Of a DNA stretch of 64,000 bases, positions 17,810 to 64,000 are shown piece after piece; position 1 is the stretch's first letter, and every line of letters begins with the position of its first letter. This DNA comes from Streptomyces calvus (GTDB lineage: Bacteria > Actinomycetota > Actinomycetes > Streptomycetales > Streptomycetaceae). The stretch is taken from positions 62,001-126,000 of the forward strand of contig NZ_VCNP01000058.1 in assembly GCF_006782915.1 (NCBI RefSeq), given 5' to 3'. Below the pieces are notes generated by a model, which saw only the letters and a list, made by a program, of their open reading frames with translations, did not search any database and was not told the DNA's origin. The position numbers were made by a program, and so were the translations under genes.

Positions 17810-20800
17810 ATGCCCGATGACAAAAAGCTCGTCGACTACCTCAAGTGGGTCACGGCCGACCTGCACAGGACCCGTCGGCGGCTGGAGGAGGCCGAGGCGA
17901 GCCGGCACGAACCGATCGCCATCGTGGGCATGGCCTGCCGGCTGCCCGGCGAGGTCGCCTCCCCGGAGGACTTCTGGCGGCTGCTGGACGAGGGCCGCGA
18001 CGGCATCGCCCCGTTCCCCACCGACCGGGGCTGGGACCTCGACGCGCTGGGCGGCGACGGAGCGGGCAGCAGCGCCGCCGCCGAGGGCGGCTTCGTCGAC
18101 GCCGCCGCCTTCGACGCCGGGTTCTTCGGCATCTCGCCGCGCGAGGCCGTCGCCATGGACCCGCAGCAGCGGCTCCTGCTGGAAACCACGTGGGAAGCCG
18201 TCGAACGCGCCGGCCTCGACCCGGTGTCCCTGCGCGGCTCCCGCACCGGCGTGTTCGTCGGCACCGCCGGCGTCGACTACGTCGGCGTCGTGATGAACTC
18301 CCGCGAGGACGCGGAGGGCCACGCCACCACCGGCCTCACCGCCAGCGTCGTCTCCGGCCGCGTCGCCTACGCCTTCGACCTCGCCGGCCCCGCGGTCACC
18401 GTGGACACCGCCTGCTCCTCCAGCCTGGTCGCCATCCACCTGGCCGCCCAGTCCCTGCGCCAGGGTGAGTGCGGCCTGGCCCTGGCGGGCGGCGTCACCG
18501 TCATGTCGACCCCCATGGGCTTCTCCGGGTTCACCCGGCAGGGCGGCATCTCCACCAGCGGCCGCTGCAAGGCGTTCGCCGACTCCGCCGACGGCACCGG
18601 CTGGTCCGAGGGCGCCGGCGTCCTCGTCCTGGAACGCCTGTCCGACGCCCGCCGCAACGGCCACCAGGTCCTCGCCGTGGTCCGCGGCTCCGCCGTCAAC
18701 CAGGACGGCGCCTCCAACGGCCTCACCGCCCCCAACCGCCCCTCACAGCAGCGCGTCATCCGGCAGGCCCTCGCCGGCGCCGGCCTCTCCCCCGCCGACG
18801 TCGACGCCGTCGAGGCGCACGGCACCGGCACCCCGCTCGGCGACCCCATCGAGGCCCAGGCCATCCTCGCCACCTACGGCCAGGACCGCCCCGAGGACCG
18901 CCCGCTGCTGCTCGGCTCGGTGAAGTCCAACATCGGCCACTCCCAGGCCGCCGCCGGTGTCGCCGGCGTCATCAAGACCGTCCTGGCCATCCGCCACGGC
19001 GTCCTGCCCAGGACGCTGCACGTCGACGCGCCCTCCACCCACGTCGACTGGACCGCGGGCAACGTCCGCCTCCTCACCGAACGCACCCCCTGGCCGGAGA
19101 CCGGCCGGCCCCGCCGCGCCGCCGTGTCGTCCTTCGGCATCAGCGGCACCAACGCCCACCTCGTCGTCGAACAGGCCCCCGAACCACAGGAACCGGCCCA
19201 GCCCGCCGCACCGACGGCCCACCCGGCGGTCGTGCCGTGGCCGGTCGCCGGCAAGACGAAGGGCGCCCTGGAGGCCCAGCTCGCCGCCGTGTCCGCCCCG
19301 ACCGACGCCACCGCCCTGGACGTGGGCTTCTCCCTGGCGTCGGGACGGTCGGTGTTCGAGCACCGGGCCGTCCTCCTCGCGGACACCGGCGGCGGCGCAC
19401 CCGTCGAGGTGGCGCGCGGTCGCGCGGCGCAGCGGTCGCTCGCCGTGCTGTTCCCGGGCCAGGGCTCGCAGCGGGCCGGGACGGGACGCGAACTGTACGC
19501 GGCCTTCCCCGTCTTCGCCGAGGCGCTGGACGCCGTACTGGAGCGGCTCGACGCGGAGCTGGACCGCCCGCTGCGGGAGGTGCTGTTCGCGGCGGAGGGC
19601 ACGCCCGAGGCGGACCTCCTCGACTCCACCGGCTACACGCAGCCCGCGCTGTTCGCGGTCGGGGTGGCGCTGTACCGGCTGGTGGAATCGTGGGGTGTGC
19701 GGCCGGAGTTCGTGGCCGGTCACTCCGTCGGTGAGATCACGGCCGCGCACGTCGCCGGGGTGCTGTCCCTGGACGACGCCTGCACCCTGGTCGCCGCGCG
19801 GGCCCGGCTGATGCAACAACTCCCTTCCGGTGGCGCGATGGTGGCCGTGCAGGCGACCGAGGAGGAGATCACCCCGCACCTGACCGCAGACATCGCCCTG
19901 GCGGCGGTGAACGGCCCGGACGCGCTGGTGATCGCCGGCGCCGAGTCCGACGTCGCCGCCGTGGCGGAGGAGTTCGCCGCGCGGGGACGCAAGACGCAGC
20001 GGCTGTCGGTGAGTCACGCCTTCCACTCGCCGCTGATGGAGCCGATGCTGGAGGAGTTCCGAGGGATCGCCGAGCAGCTCACCTACGCCGCACCGCGCAT
20101 CCCCGTCGTGTCCAACGTGACCGGCGGGATCGCCGACCCGGCCCTGCTGTGCACGGCCGAGTACTGGGTGCGGCACGTCCGCGGCACCGTCCGCTACGCC
20201 GACGGCGTACGGGCGCTGGCCGAGGCGGGAGCGGACGCCTTCCTGGAACTGGGACCCGGCGCCGTCCTCACCGCCCTGACCCGGCAGACCCTCGGCGACG
20301 ACACGGACGCCGTGGCGGCACCCGCCCTGCGCGCCCGGCACGACGAGCAGACCGCGCTGCTCACCGGGCTGGCCGAACTGCACGTCGCGGGCGTCCGCGT
20401 CGACTGGACCGCCTGGTTCGAGGGAACCGGCGCCCGCCGCACCGACGTCCCCACCTACCCCTGGCAGCACCGGGCGTACTGGCCGCGTCCGCTCGCCCAC
20501 GCGGGCGACGTCGCCGGCGCCGGACTCGTCCCCGCCCGGCACCCCCTGCTGGGCGCCGCCGTGTCCCTGGCCGACTCCGACGGTGTCCTGCTCACCGGAC
20601 GGATGTCGCTGCGCACCCACCCGTGGCTCGCCGACCACACCATGGGCGGCATGGTCCTCTTCCCCGCCACCGGATTCCTGGAGCTGGCCGTCCGCGCCGG
20701 CGACCAGGTCGGCTGCGGCCGGGTCCAGGACCTCGCCCTGACCACGCCGCTGGTGCTCGACGAGCGGGGCGCCGTCGCCGTACAGGTGCGGGTCGGTGCG

Positions 20801-23800
20801 CCAGACGACTCCGGCGTCCGGCACATCGCCATCCACTCCCGGCCCGCCGACGCCGACGCCGGGCCGTGGACCCAGCACGCCCTCGGCACCCTCGTCCCGG
20901 GCGACCGCGCCATCGACTTCGGCACGGCCGAGTGGCCACCGAACGGCACGGAACCCGTCGACCTCACCGGCTTCTACGAGCGCACCGAGTACGGCCCCCT
21001 CTTCCAGGGCCTGCGCGCCGCCTGGACCAGGGACGACGAGGTCTTCGCCGAACTGGAACTGCCGGGCGGCGCCGACGACGCGGCCCTGTTCGCCCTGCAC
21101 CCGGCGCTGCTGACCGCCGCACTGCACGCCGTCGAGTTCGTCCGGTTGAAGGACGCCGACCAGGGACTGCTGCCCTTCTCCTGGTCGGGTGTCTGCCTGC
21201 ACGCCTCCGGAGCGGCACGACTGCGGGTCCGGCTGGCCAAGGCCGGCGAGGACACCGTGTCCATCGCCGCCGTGGACCCCGCGGGACGGCCCGTCCTGTC
21301 GGTCGAGTCGCTGGCGCTGCGGCCCTCGTCCGCCGCCCGGCTCCTCGGACCGACCGCCGGCGACCGCGCCTGCCTGCTGCGGCTGGAATGGGTGCCGGCC
21401 GACACCGCAACCGGGCGCGGCGCCGCGCCCGGCCCGCTGGTGGCCCTGGGCGAGGACCCGTTCGGAGCGGGCCGCACCATCACATCGCTGTCCGAGGTCA
21501 CCGAGAACGGCACCCGCGTCCTCGTCCCGGTCGCCGATCGCACCGACCGCACCGACACCCCGGACGCCGTCCACGATGCCACGCGTGCGGCGCTGGCCCT
21601 CGTCCAGGAATGGCTCGCCGAGCCCCGGCCCACCGGCGCCCGGCTGGTGTTCGTCGCCCGCGGCGCCGTCGCCGCACGACCCGGCGACCCGGCCGGCAAC
21701 CTGGCGGCGGCCGCGGTGTGGGGCCTGGTGCGCACGGCCGAGTCCGAATACCCCGGCGGGTTCACCCTGGTCGACATCGAGCCCGCGGCCCCGCTGCCCC
21801 TGGACACCGTGTTCGCGGTGGACGAGCCGCAGATAGCCGTCCGGGACGGCGGGCTCCTGGTCGGCCGCCTCGCCCAACTGCCCACCGCGCAGGACGCGCC
21901 GGCCCCTGCCACGACGGACGACGGGCCGGAGCACCGGGACGCCCTCGGTGCCGGCCGTGCCGGAACCGTCCTGATCACCGGCGGCACCGGAACCCTAGGC
22001 TCGCTCACCGCCCGCCACTTGGTGACGCACCACGGCGTCACCAGGCTGCTGCTCGCGAGCCGGCGCGGTCCCGAGGCACCCGGCGCCGCCGAACTGCGGG
22101 ACGAACTCACCGCGCTCGGCGCCCACGTGGACCTCGCGGCCTGCGACCTGACCGACCGGGACGCGGTCGCCGCGCTGCTGTCCGGCATCCCGGCCGGACA
22201 CCCGCTCACCGCCGTCGTCCACGCGGCAGGCGTCCTCGACGACGCCGTACTCACCTCCCTCACACCCGAACGGCTCGAGGACGTCCTGCGGCCCAAGGCC
22301 GACGCCGCGCTGCACCTGCACGACCTGACGCGGGACCTGGACCTCGACGCGTTCGTGCTCTACTCGTCCATCTCGGGCGTCACCGCCCGCGTCGGACAGG
22401 CCAACTACGTCGCGGCCAACACCGTCCTCGACACCCTCGCCCACCACCGCGCCGCCCAGGGCCTGCCGGCCCTGTCACTGGCCTGGGGCGCCTGGGATCT
22501 GGGCGACGGCATGGCTCGGGACCTGCTCACCGACAGCGGCCGGCAGCGCATCCGCGCCGACGGCATCGACGCCCTGCCCGCCGAGCGGGCCCTGCACTTC
22601 TTCGACACCGCCCTCCGCCTCGACGAACCCGTCGTGGTCCCCACCACCTTCGCGACGCCGCCGGCGGGATTCACGGGCGACGTACCGCCCCTCATGCGAG
22701 GGCTGGTCCGCGCGCCCCGCCGGACGGCGGCCGCATCCGCACCGCTCCGCGCCGTCGACCCGGTCCCGTTCCGCGAGCGACTGGCCACCCTCGGTGCCGC
22801 CGAGCGCAAGCAGGCGCTGCACGACCTGGTCGTCGGACACACCGCGGAACTCCTCGGCCACCGCGACCAGTCGGAGATCGACCCGGAACGCAACTTCCTG
22901 GAACTCGGCTTCGACTCCCTCATCGGTATCGAACTGCGCCGCAAGCTCAGCGAGGCCACCGGACTCCAACTGCCGGCGAGCATCGTCTACGACAGCGGCT
23001 CACCCGAGGGACTCACCGCCTGGCTGGGCACCGAACTGGCCGCCCAGGGCGGCGGCCCGGCCGCCCACGGCGCCGCGGCCGACGGCCCCGCCGAGAACGA
23101 CTCCCTGGAGCGGCTGTTCCTCGACGGCCTGGCCCGCGGCAGGACGCGCGAGGCGCAGCGCATGCTGGCCACCGTCGCCGCCCTGCGCCCCACCTTCGAG
23201 GCGACCGCCGAACTGGAGGACCTGCCCTGGCCGGTGACGCTCGCCGAGGGCCCCGCCCCGTCCCGGCTGGTCTGCGTCAGCGCGCCCACCGCCAACGGCG
23301 GCGTCCACCAGTACGCGCAGCTGTCCGCGCACTTCCGCGGCGGCCGCGACGTGACCGCGCTGCCGCTGATCGGCTTCGCCACCGGTGAGGCCCTGCCCGC
23401 CGGCCCCGAGGCCGCCGCCCGGGTGATCGCCGAGAGCGCCCTGCAGGCCGCCGACGGCCGGCCCTTCGTCCTCGCCGGCCACTCCTCGGGCGGTTCCCTC
23501 GCCTACGCGGCGGCCGGCGTCCTTGAGTCCACCTGGGGCATCCGCCCCGCCGCCGTGGTCCTGCTCGACACCCTGAGCATCCAGCACAGCAGCGACGAAG
23601 GCGTCGACTTCTCCGGCATGATGCGGTTCAACTTCACCGCCGTCGACGACTCGCCCGTACGGCTCACCAACTCCCGGCTGTCCGCGATGGGCCGCTGGAT
23701 GGTGCTGCTCAACGCCCTCGACGTGCACCCGACCACGGCACCCGTGCTCGAGATCAAGTGCACCCGCGCCCTCATCGAGGGCGTGCCCGCACCGGACCCG

Positions 23801-23944
23801 GACAGCCTCGGCGAACCGCTGGTGCCGTCGGCGACCGTGCGCGCGGTCGACGCCGACCACCTCTCCGTGATCCGCGAGGACTCCGCGAAGGCCGCCACCC
23901 TCATCGAGGAGTGGCTGACCACGCTGGAGGAGACCACGGGCTGA
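17810..23944 (+). CDS. Gene B: terminal polyketide synthase module with thioesterase (KS-AT-DH*-KR-ACP-TE)
   Basis: This 2044-residue protein adds the last extender and releases the chain. A charged N-terminal coiled coil (residues 1-33) is the docking helix. KS is at about 34-455 (Cys 202); AT 544-843 with GHSVGE (Ser 639) and HAFH, malonyl type; DH 909-1173; KR 1385-1610 (LDD, Tyr 1533, B type); ACP 1654-1742 (Ser 1703); TE 1763-2044. The TE has GHSSGG (nucleophile Ser 1892), an Asp in LLDT (1920) and a His in DADH (2017), the type I PKS thioesterase triad. The DH keeps its His (943) but the catalytic Asp of the HPALLDAALH motif is Thr 1102, so dehydration is unlikely and a 3-hydroxyacyl end is expected. 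It follows gene A by 35 nt and is followed by the only sizeable gap in the window. Confidence 0.97.
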   Translation: MPDDKKLVDYLKWVTADLHRTRRRLEEAEASRHEPIAIVGMACRLPGEVASPEDFWRLLDEGRDGIAPFPTDRGWDLDALGGDGAGSSAAAEGGFVDAAAFDAGFFGISPREAVAMDPQQRLLLETTWEAVERAGLDPVSLRGSRTGVFVGTAGVDYVGVVMNSREDAEGHATTGLTASVVSGRVAYAFDLAGPAVTVDTACSSSLVAIHLAAQSLRQGECGLALAGGVTVMSTPMGFSGFTRQGGISTSGRCKAFADSADGTGWSEGAGVLVLERLSDARRNGHQVLAVVRGSAVNQDGASNGLTAPNRPSQQRVIRQALAGAGLSPADVDAVEAHGTGTPLGDPIEAQAILATYGQDRPEDRPLLLGSVKSNIGHSQAAAGVAGVIKTVLAIRHGVLPRTLHVDAPSTHVDWTAGNVRLLTERTPWPETGRPRRAAVSSFGISGTNAHLVVEQAPEPQEPAQPAAPTAHPAVVPWPVAGKTKGALEAQLAAVSAPTDATALDVGFSLASGRSVFEHRAVLLADTGGGAPVEVARGRAAQRSLAVLFPGQGSQRAGTGRELYAAFPVFAEALDAVLERLDAELDRPLREVLFAAEGTPEADLLDSTGYTQPALFAVGVALYRLVESWGVRPEFVAGHSVGEITAAHVAGVLSLDDACTLVAARARLMQQLPSGGAMVAVQATEEEITPHLTADIALAAVNGPDALVIAGAESDVAAVAEEFAARGRKTQRLSVSHAFHSPLMEPMLEEFRGIAEQLTYAAPRIPVVSNVTGGIADPALLCTAEYWVRHVRGTVRYADGVRALAEAGADAFLELGPGAVLTALTRQTLGDDTDAVAAPALRARHDEQTALLTGLAELHVAGVRVDWTAWFEGTGARRTDVPTYPWQHRAYWPRPLAHAGDVAGAGLVPARHPLLGAAVSLADSDGVLLTGRMSLRTHPWLADHTMGGMVLFPATGFLELAVRAGDQVGCGRVQDLALTTPLVLDERGAVAVQVRVGAPDDSGVRHIAIHSRPADADAGPWTQHALGTLVPGDRAIDFGTAEWPPNGTEPVDLTGFYERTEYGPLFQGLRAAWTRDDEVFAELELPGGADDAALFALHPALLTAALHAVEFVRLKDADQGLLPFSWSGVCLHASGAARLRVRLAKAGEDTVSIAAVDPAGRPVLSVESLALRPSSAARLLGPTAGDRACLLRLEWVPADTATGRGAAPGPLVALGEDPFGAGRTITSLSEVTENGTRVLVPVADRTDRTDTPDAVHDATRAALALVQEWLAEPRPTGARLVFVARGAVAARPGDPAGNLAAAAVWGLVRTAESEYPGGFTLVDIEPAAPLPLDTVFAVDEPQIAVRDGGLLVGRLAQLPTAQDAPAPATTDDGPEHRDALGAGRAGTVLITGGTGTLGSLTARHLVTHHGVTRLLLASRRGPEAPGAAELRDELTALGAHVDLAACDLTDRDAVAALLSGIPAGHPLTAVVHAAGVLDDAVLTSLTPERLEDVLRPKADAALHLHDLTRDLDLDAFVLYSSISGVTARVGQANYVAANTVLDTLAHHRAAQGLPALSLAWGAWDLGDGMARDLLTDSGRQRIRADGIDALPAERALHFFDTALRLDEPVVVPTTFATPPAGFTGDVPPLMRGLVRAPRRTAAASAPLRAVDPVPFRERLATLGAAERKQALHDLVVGHTAELLGHRDQSEIDPERNFLELGFDSLIGIELRRKLSEATGLQLPASIVYDSGSPEGLTAWLGTELAAQGGGPAAHGAAADGPAENDSLERLFLDGLARGRTREAQRMLATVAALRPTFEATAELEDLPWPVTLAEGPAPSRLVCVSAPTANGGVHQYAQLSAHFRGGRDVTALPLIGFATGEALPAGPEAAARVIAESALQAADGRPFVLAGHSSGGSLAYAAAGVLESTWGIRPAAVVLLDTLSIQHSSDEGVDFSGMMRFNFTAVDDSPVRLTNSRLSAMGRWMVLLNALDVHPTTAPVLEIKCTRALIEGVPAPDPDSLGEPLVPSATVRAVDADHLSVIREDSAKAATLIEEWLTTLEETTG
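17909..23035 (+). other. Module B1: KS-AT(malonyl)-DH(Asp to Thr)-KR-ACP
   Basis: KS 17909-19174 (Cys 18413). AT 19439-20340 (Ser 19724; HAFH 20015-20026). DH 20534-21330 with intact HxxxGxxxxP (His 20636, Pro 20663) but Thr at 21113-21115 where Asp is needed. KR 21962-22640 (Tyr 22406, LDD). ACP 22769-23035 (Ser 22916), with ELRRKL in place of ELRNRL. Predicted output is a beta-hydroxy thioester delivered to the TE. Confidence 0.93.
23096..23941 (+). other. Thioesterase domain (chain release, probably macrolactonisation)
   Basis: Alpha/beta-hydrolase fold domain fused to the last ACP. GHSSGG carries the nucleophile Ser at 23483-23485, with Asp at 23567 and His at 23858. The order and spacing fit PKS type I TEs. 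Such domains usually form a macrolactone but may hydrolyse; the sequence alone does not decide this. Confidence 0.95.
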
Positions 23945-23950
23945 CCACCC

Positions 23951-24093
23951 CTCAGGAACCGGCGGCCACCCCTCGGAACCGGCGGCTGTCACTCAGGACC
24001 CGACGACCGCCACACAGGACCAGTGGTCGCCGCTCGGCACCCGCGGCCACCGCTCAGGCACCGGCGATCCCCGCTCAGGCACCGGCGGCCGCG
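23951..24093. repeat. Degenerate tandem repeat, about 7 units of 20-21 bp
   Basis: Units begin at 23951, 23972, 23992, 24013, 24033, 24053 and 24074 and resemble CTCAGGAACCGGCGGCCACC. Spacings are 21, 20, 21, 20, 20 and 21 bp. The fourth unit is the most diverged. The array begins seven bases after the gene B stop codon. The period is not a multiple of three and no frame is conserved, so it is not coding. Confidence 0.75.
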
Positions 24094-24233
24094 CCCCCGA
24101 TAACCGATCACCATCAGGGAATTCACCAGTTCTCCGCCCCGGGCCGGGCGTGTGTGGCAGCCGCCACCGCGCCCGGCCCCGCCATTCCCCCGAGGCTCTA
24201 GGGAAACCCGCAGTCGACCACGGCCCAGACTGG

Positions 24234-24270
24234 CCTCCGGTCCGGGACGCCGCGCGCCCCGGACCGGAGG
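24234..24270. terminator. Perfect 13-bp inverted repeat (hairpin), likely terminator of A-B or operator of C-D
   Basis: Left arm 24234-24246 (CCTCCGGTCCGGG) and right arm 24258-24270 (CCCGGACCGGAGG) are exact reverse complements around an 11-nt loop. The stem is very stable. There is no T run after it, which is common for actinomycete terminators. It lies 290 nt after gene B and 117 nt before gene C, so it could instead be a regulator site for C. Confidence 0.6.
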
Positions 24271-24371
24271 ACCACCGGGCGGCGCCCTCCGCGCGCACCG
24301 CGGGTCCTCCCCACAGGGTCGGGGCGTGGACACCGGGAATCGCCGCTCTCCGCGCGTCCCGGAATCTGAGT

Positions 24372-24377
24372 GAGAGG
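24372..24377 (+). promoter_or_regulatory. Ribosome binding site deciding the start of gene C
   Basis: GAGAGG lies 10 nt before the ATG at 24388. An in-frame GTG at 24370 has no such site and would add six residues before the canonical docking helix, so ATG 24388 is preferred. Confidence 0.8.
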
Positions 24378-24387
24378 TGGGCACCTG

Positions 24388-40998
<16,611 letters not shown>

Positions 40999-41032
40999 CA
41001 CCCCGGCCCGGCACCGCGTCCTTCCAGAACCC

Positions 41033-41038
41033 AGAGGA
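41033..41038 (+). promoter_or_regulatory. Ribosome binding site of gene D
   Basis: AGAGGA lies 10 nt before ATG 41049 within the 50-nt gap after gene C. The short gap suggests C and D are co-transcribed. Confidence 0.8.
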
Positions 41039-41048
41039 TCCCACCCCC

Positions 41049-64000
<22,952 letters not shown>

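Larger units (their letters stand above)
23945..24387. other. Intergenic region between the TE gene and gene C (443 bp)
   Basis: This is the only gap over 300 bp. It holds a degenerate tandem repeat (23951-24093), a perfect 13-bp inverted repeat (24234-24270) and the gene C ribosome binding site. I see no supported gene here. No clear -10/-35 pair could be recognised by eye, but a promoter for C and D in the last 117 bp is plausible because the gap breaks the otherwise tight spacing of the genes. Confidence 0.7.

Noticed and set aside
24370..24387. GTG at 24370 as the start of gene C
   Set aside because: ATG 24388 has GAGAGG at the right distance and begins the standard docking helix; the extra six residues are not found in the other docking starts.
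23945..24387. CRISPR array, tRNA, attachment site or insertion sequence in the gap
   Set aside because: The repeat units are adjacent and degenerate with no spacers, no cloverleaf or transposase remnant is visible, and no terminal inverted repeats flank the region.

Overview
The window is a very GC-rich actinomycete (Streptomyces-type) segment filled with type I modular polyketide synthase (PKS) genes, all on the plus strand. Four giant genes cover it almost end to end: gene A (5' end outside the window, to 17774), gene B (17810-23944), gene C (24388-40998) and gene D (41049 to beyond 64000). Eleven complete extension modules and two partial ones are visible. No tailoring, regulatory, transport or RNA gene is present. 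I use neutral labels (A0-A3, B1, C1-C3, D1-D5) because I cannot assign the product or the published family with confidence.

Layout. Gene A: end of a KR plus ACP (A0), then A1 KS-AT-DH-ER-KR-ACP, A2 KS-AT-KR(inactive)-ACP, A3 KS-AT-DH-ER-KR-ACP, then a C-terminal docking segment. Gene B: N-terminal docking helix, KS-AT-DH(damaged)-KR-ACP-TE, so it is the chain-terminating module. A 443-bp non-coding gap follows, with a degenerate tandem repeat and a perfect 13-bp inverted repeat. Gene C: C1 KS-AT-KR-ACP, C2 KS-AT-DH-ER-KR-ACP, C3 KS-AT-DH(vestigial)-KR-ACP, docking segment. Gene D: at least four repeats of KS-AT-DH-KR-ACP (D1-D4), then D5 KS and the first part of an AT at the window edge. By active-site motifs, all ATs of A, B and D are malonyl-CoA type and all three of C are methylmalonyl-CoA type.

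How they work together. A feeds B, and C feeds D, as judged by adjacency and matching docking ends. Because B carries the thioesterase yet lies upstream of C, physical order does not follow biosynthetic order: C and D should act earlier, A and B last. C and D would build a propionate stretch followed by at least four conjugated double bonds (polyene). A and B would build the carboxyl end with, from C1: C3 hydroxyl, C5 methylene, C7 ketone, C9 methylene, and C11 hydroxyl if A0 is KR-only. That 3-hydroxy/7-oxo/11-hydroxy spacing fits a six-membered hemiketal or a 6,6-spiroketal. The lesions in A2-KR and B-DH are therefore probably functional programming rather than decay.

The sequence is strongly mosaic. 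Nearly identical blocks recur between modules (AT cassette of C1 and C2; KR/ACP/KS blocks of D1-D4; AT and ER blocks in gene A). Several D-gene AT domains carry clustered T-to-G and A-to-C differences that look more like consensus or assembly error than biology, so module count and some residues in gene D need confirmation.
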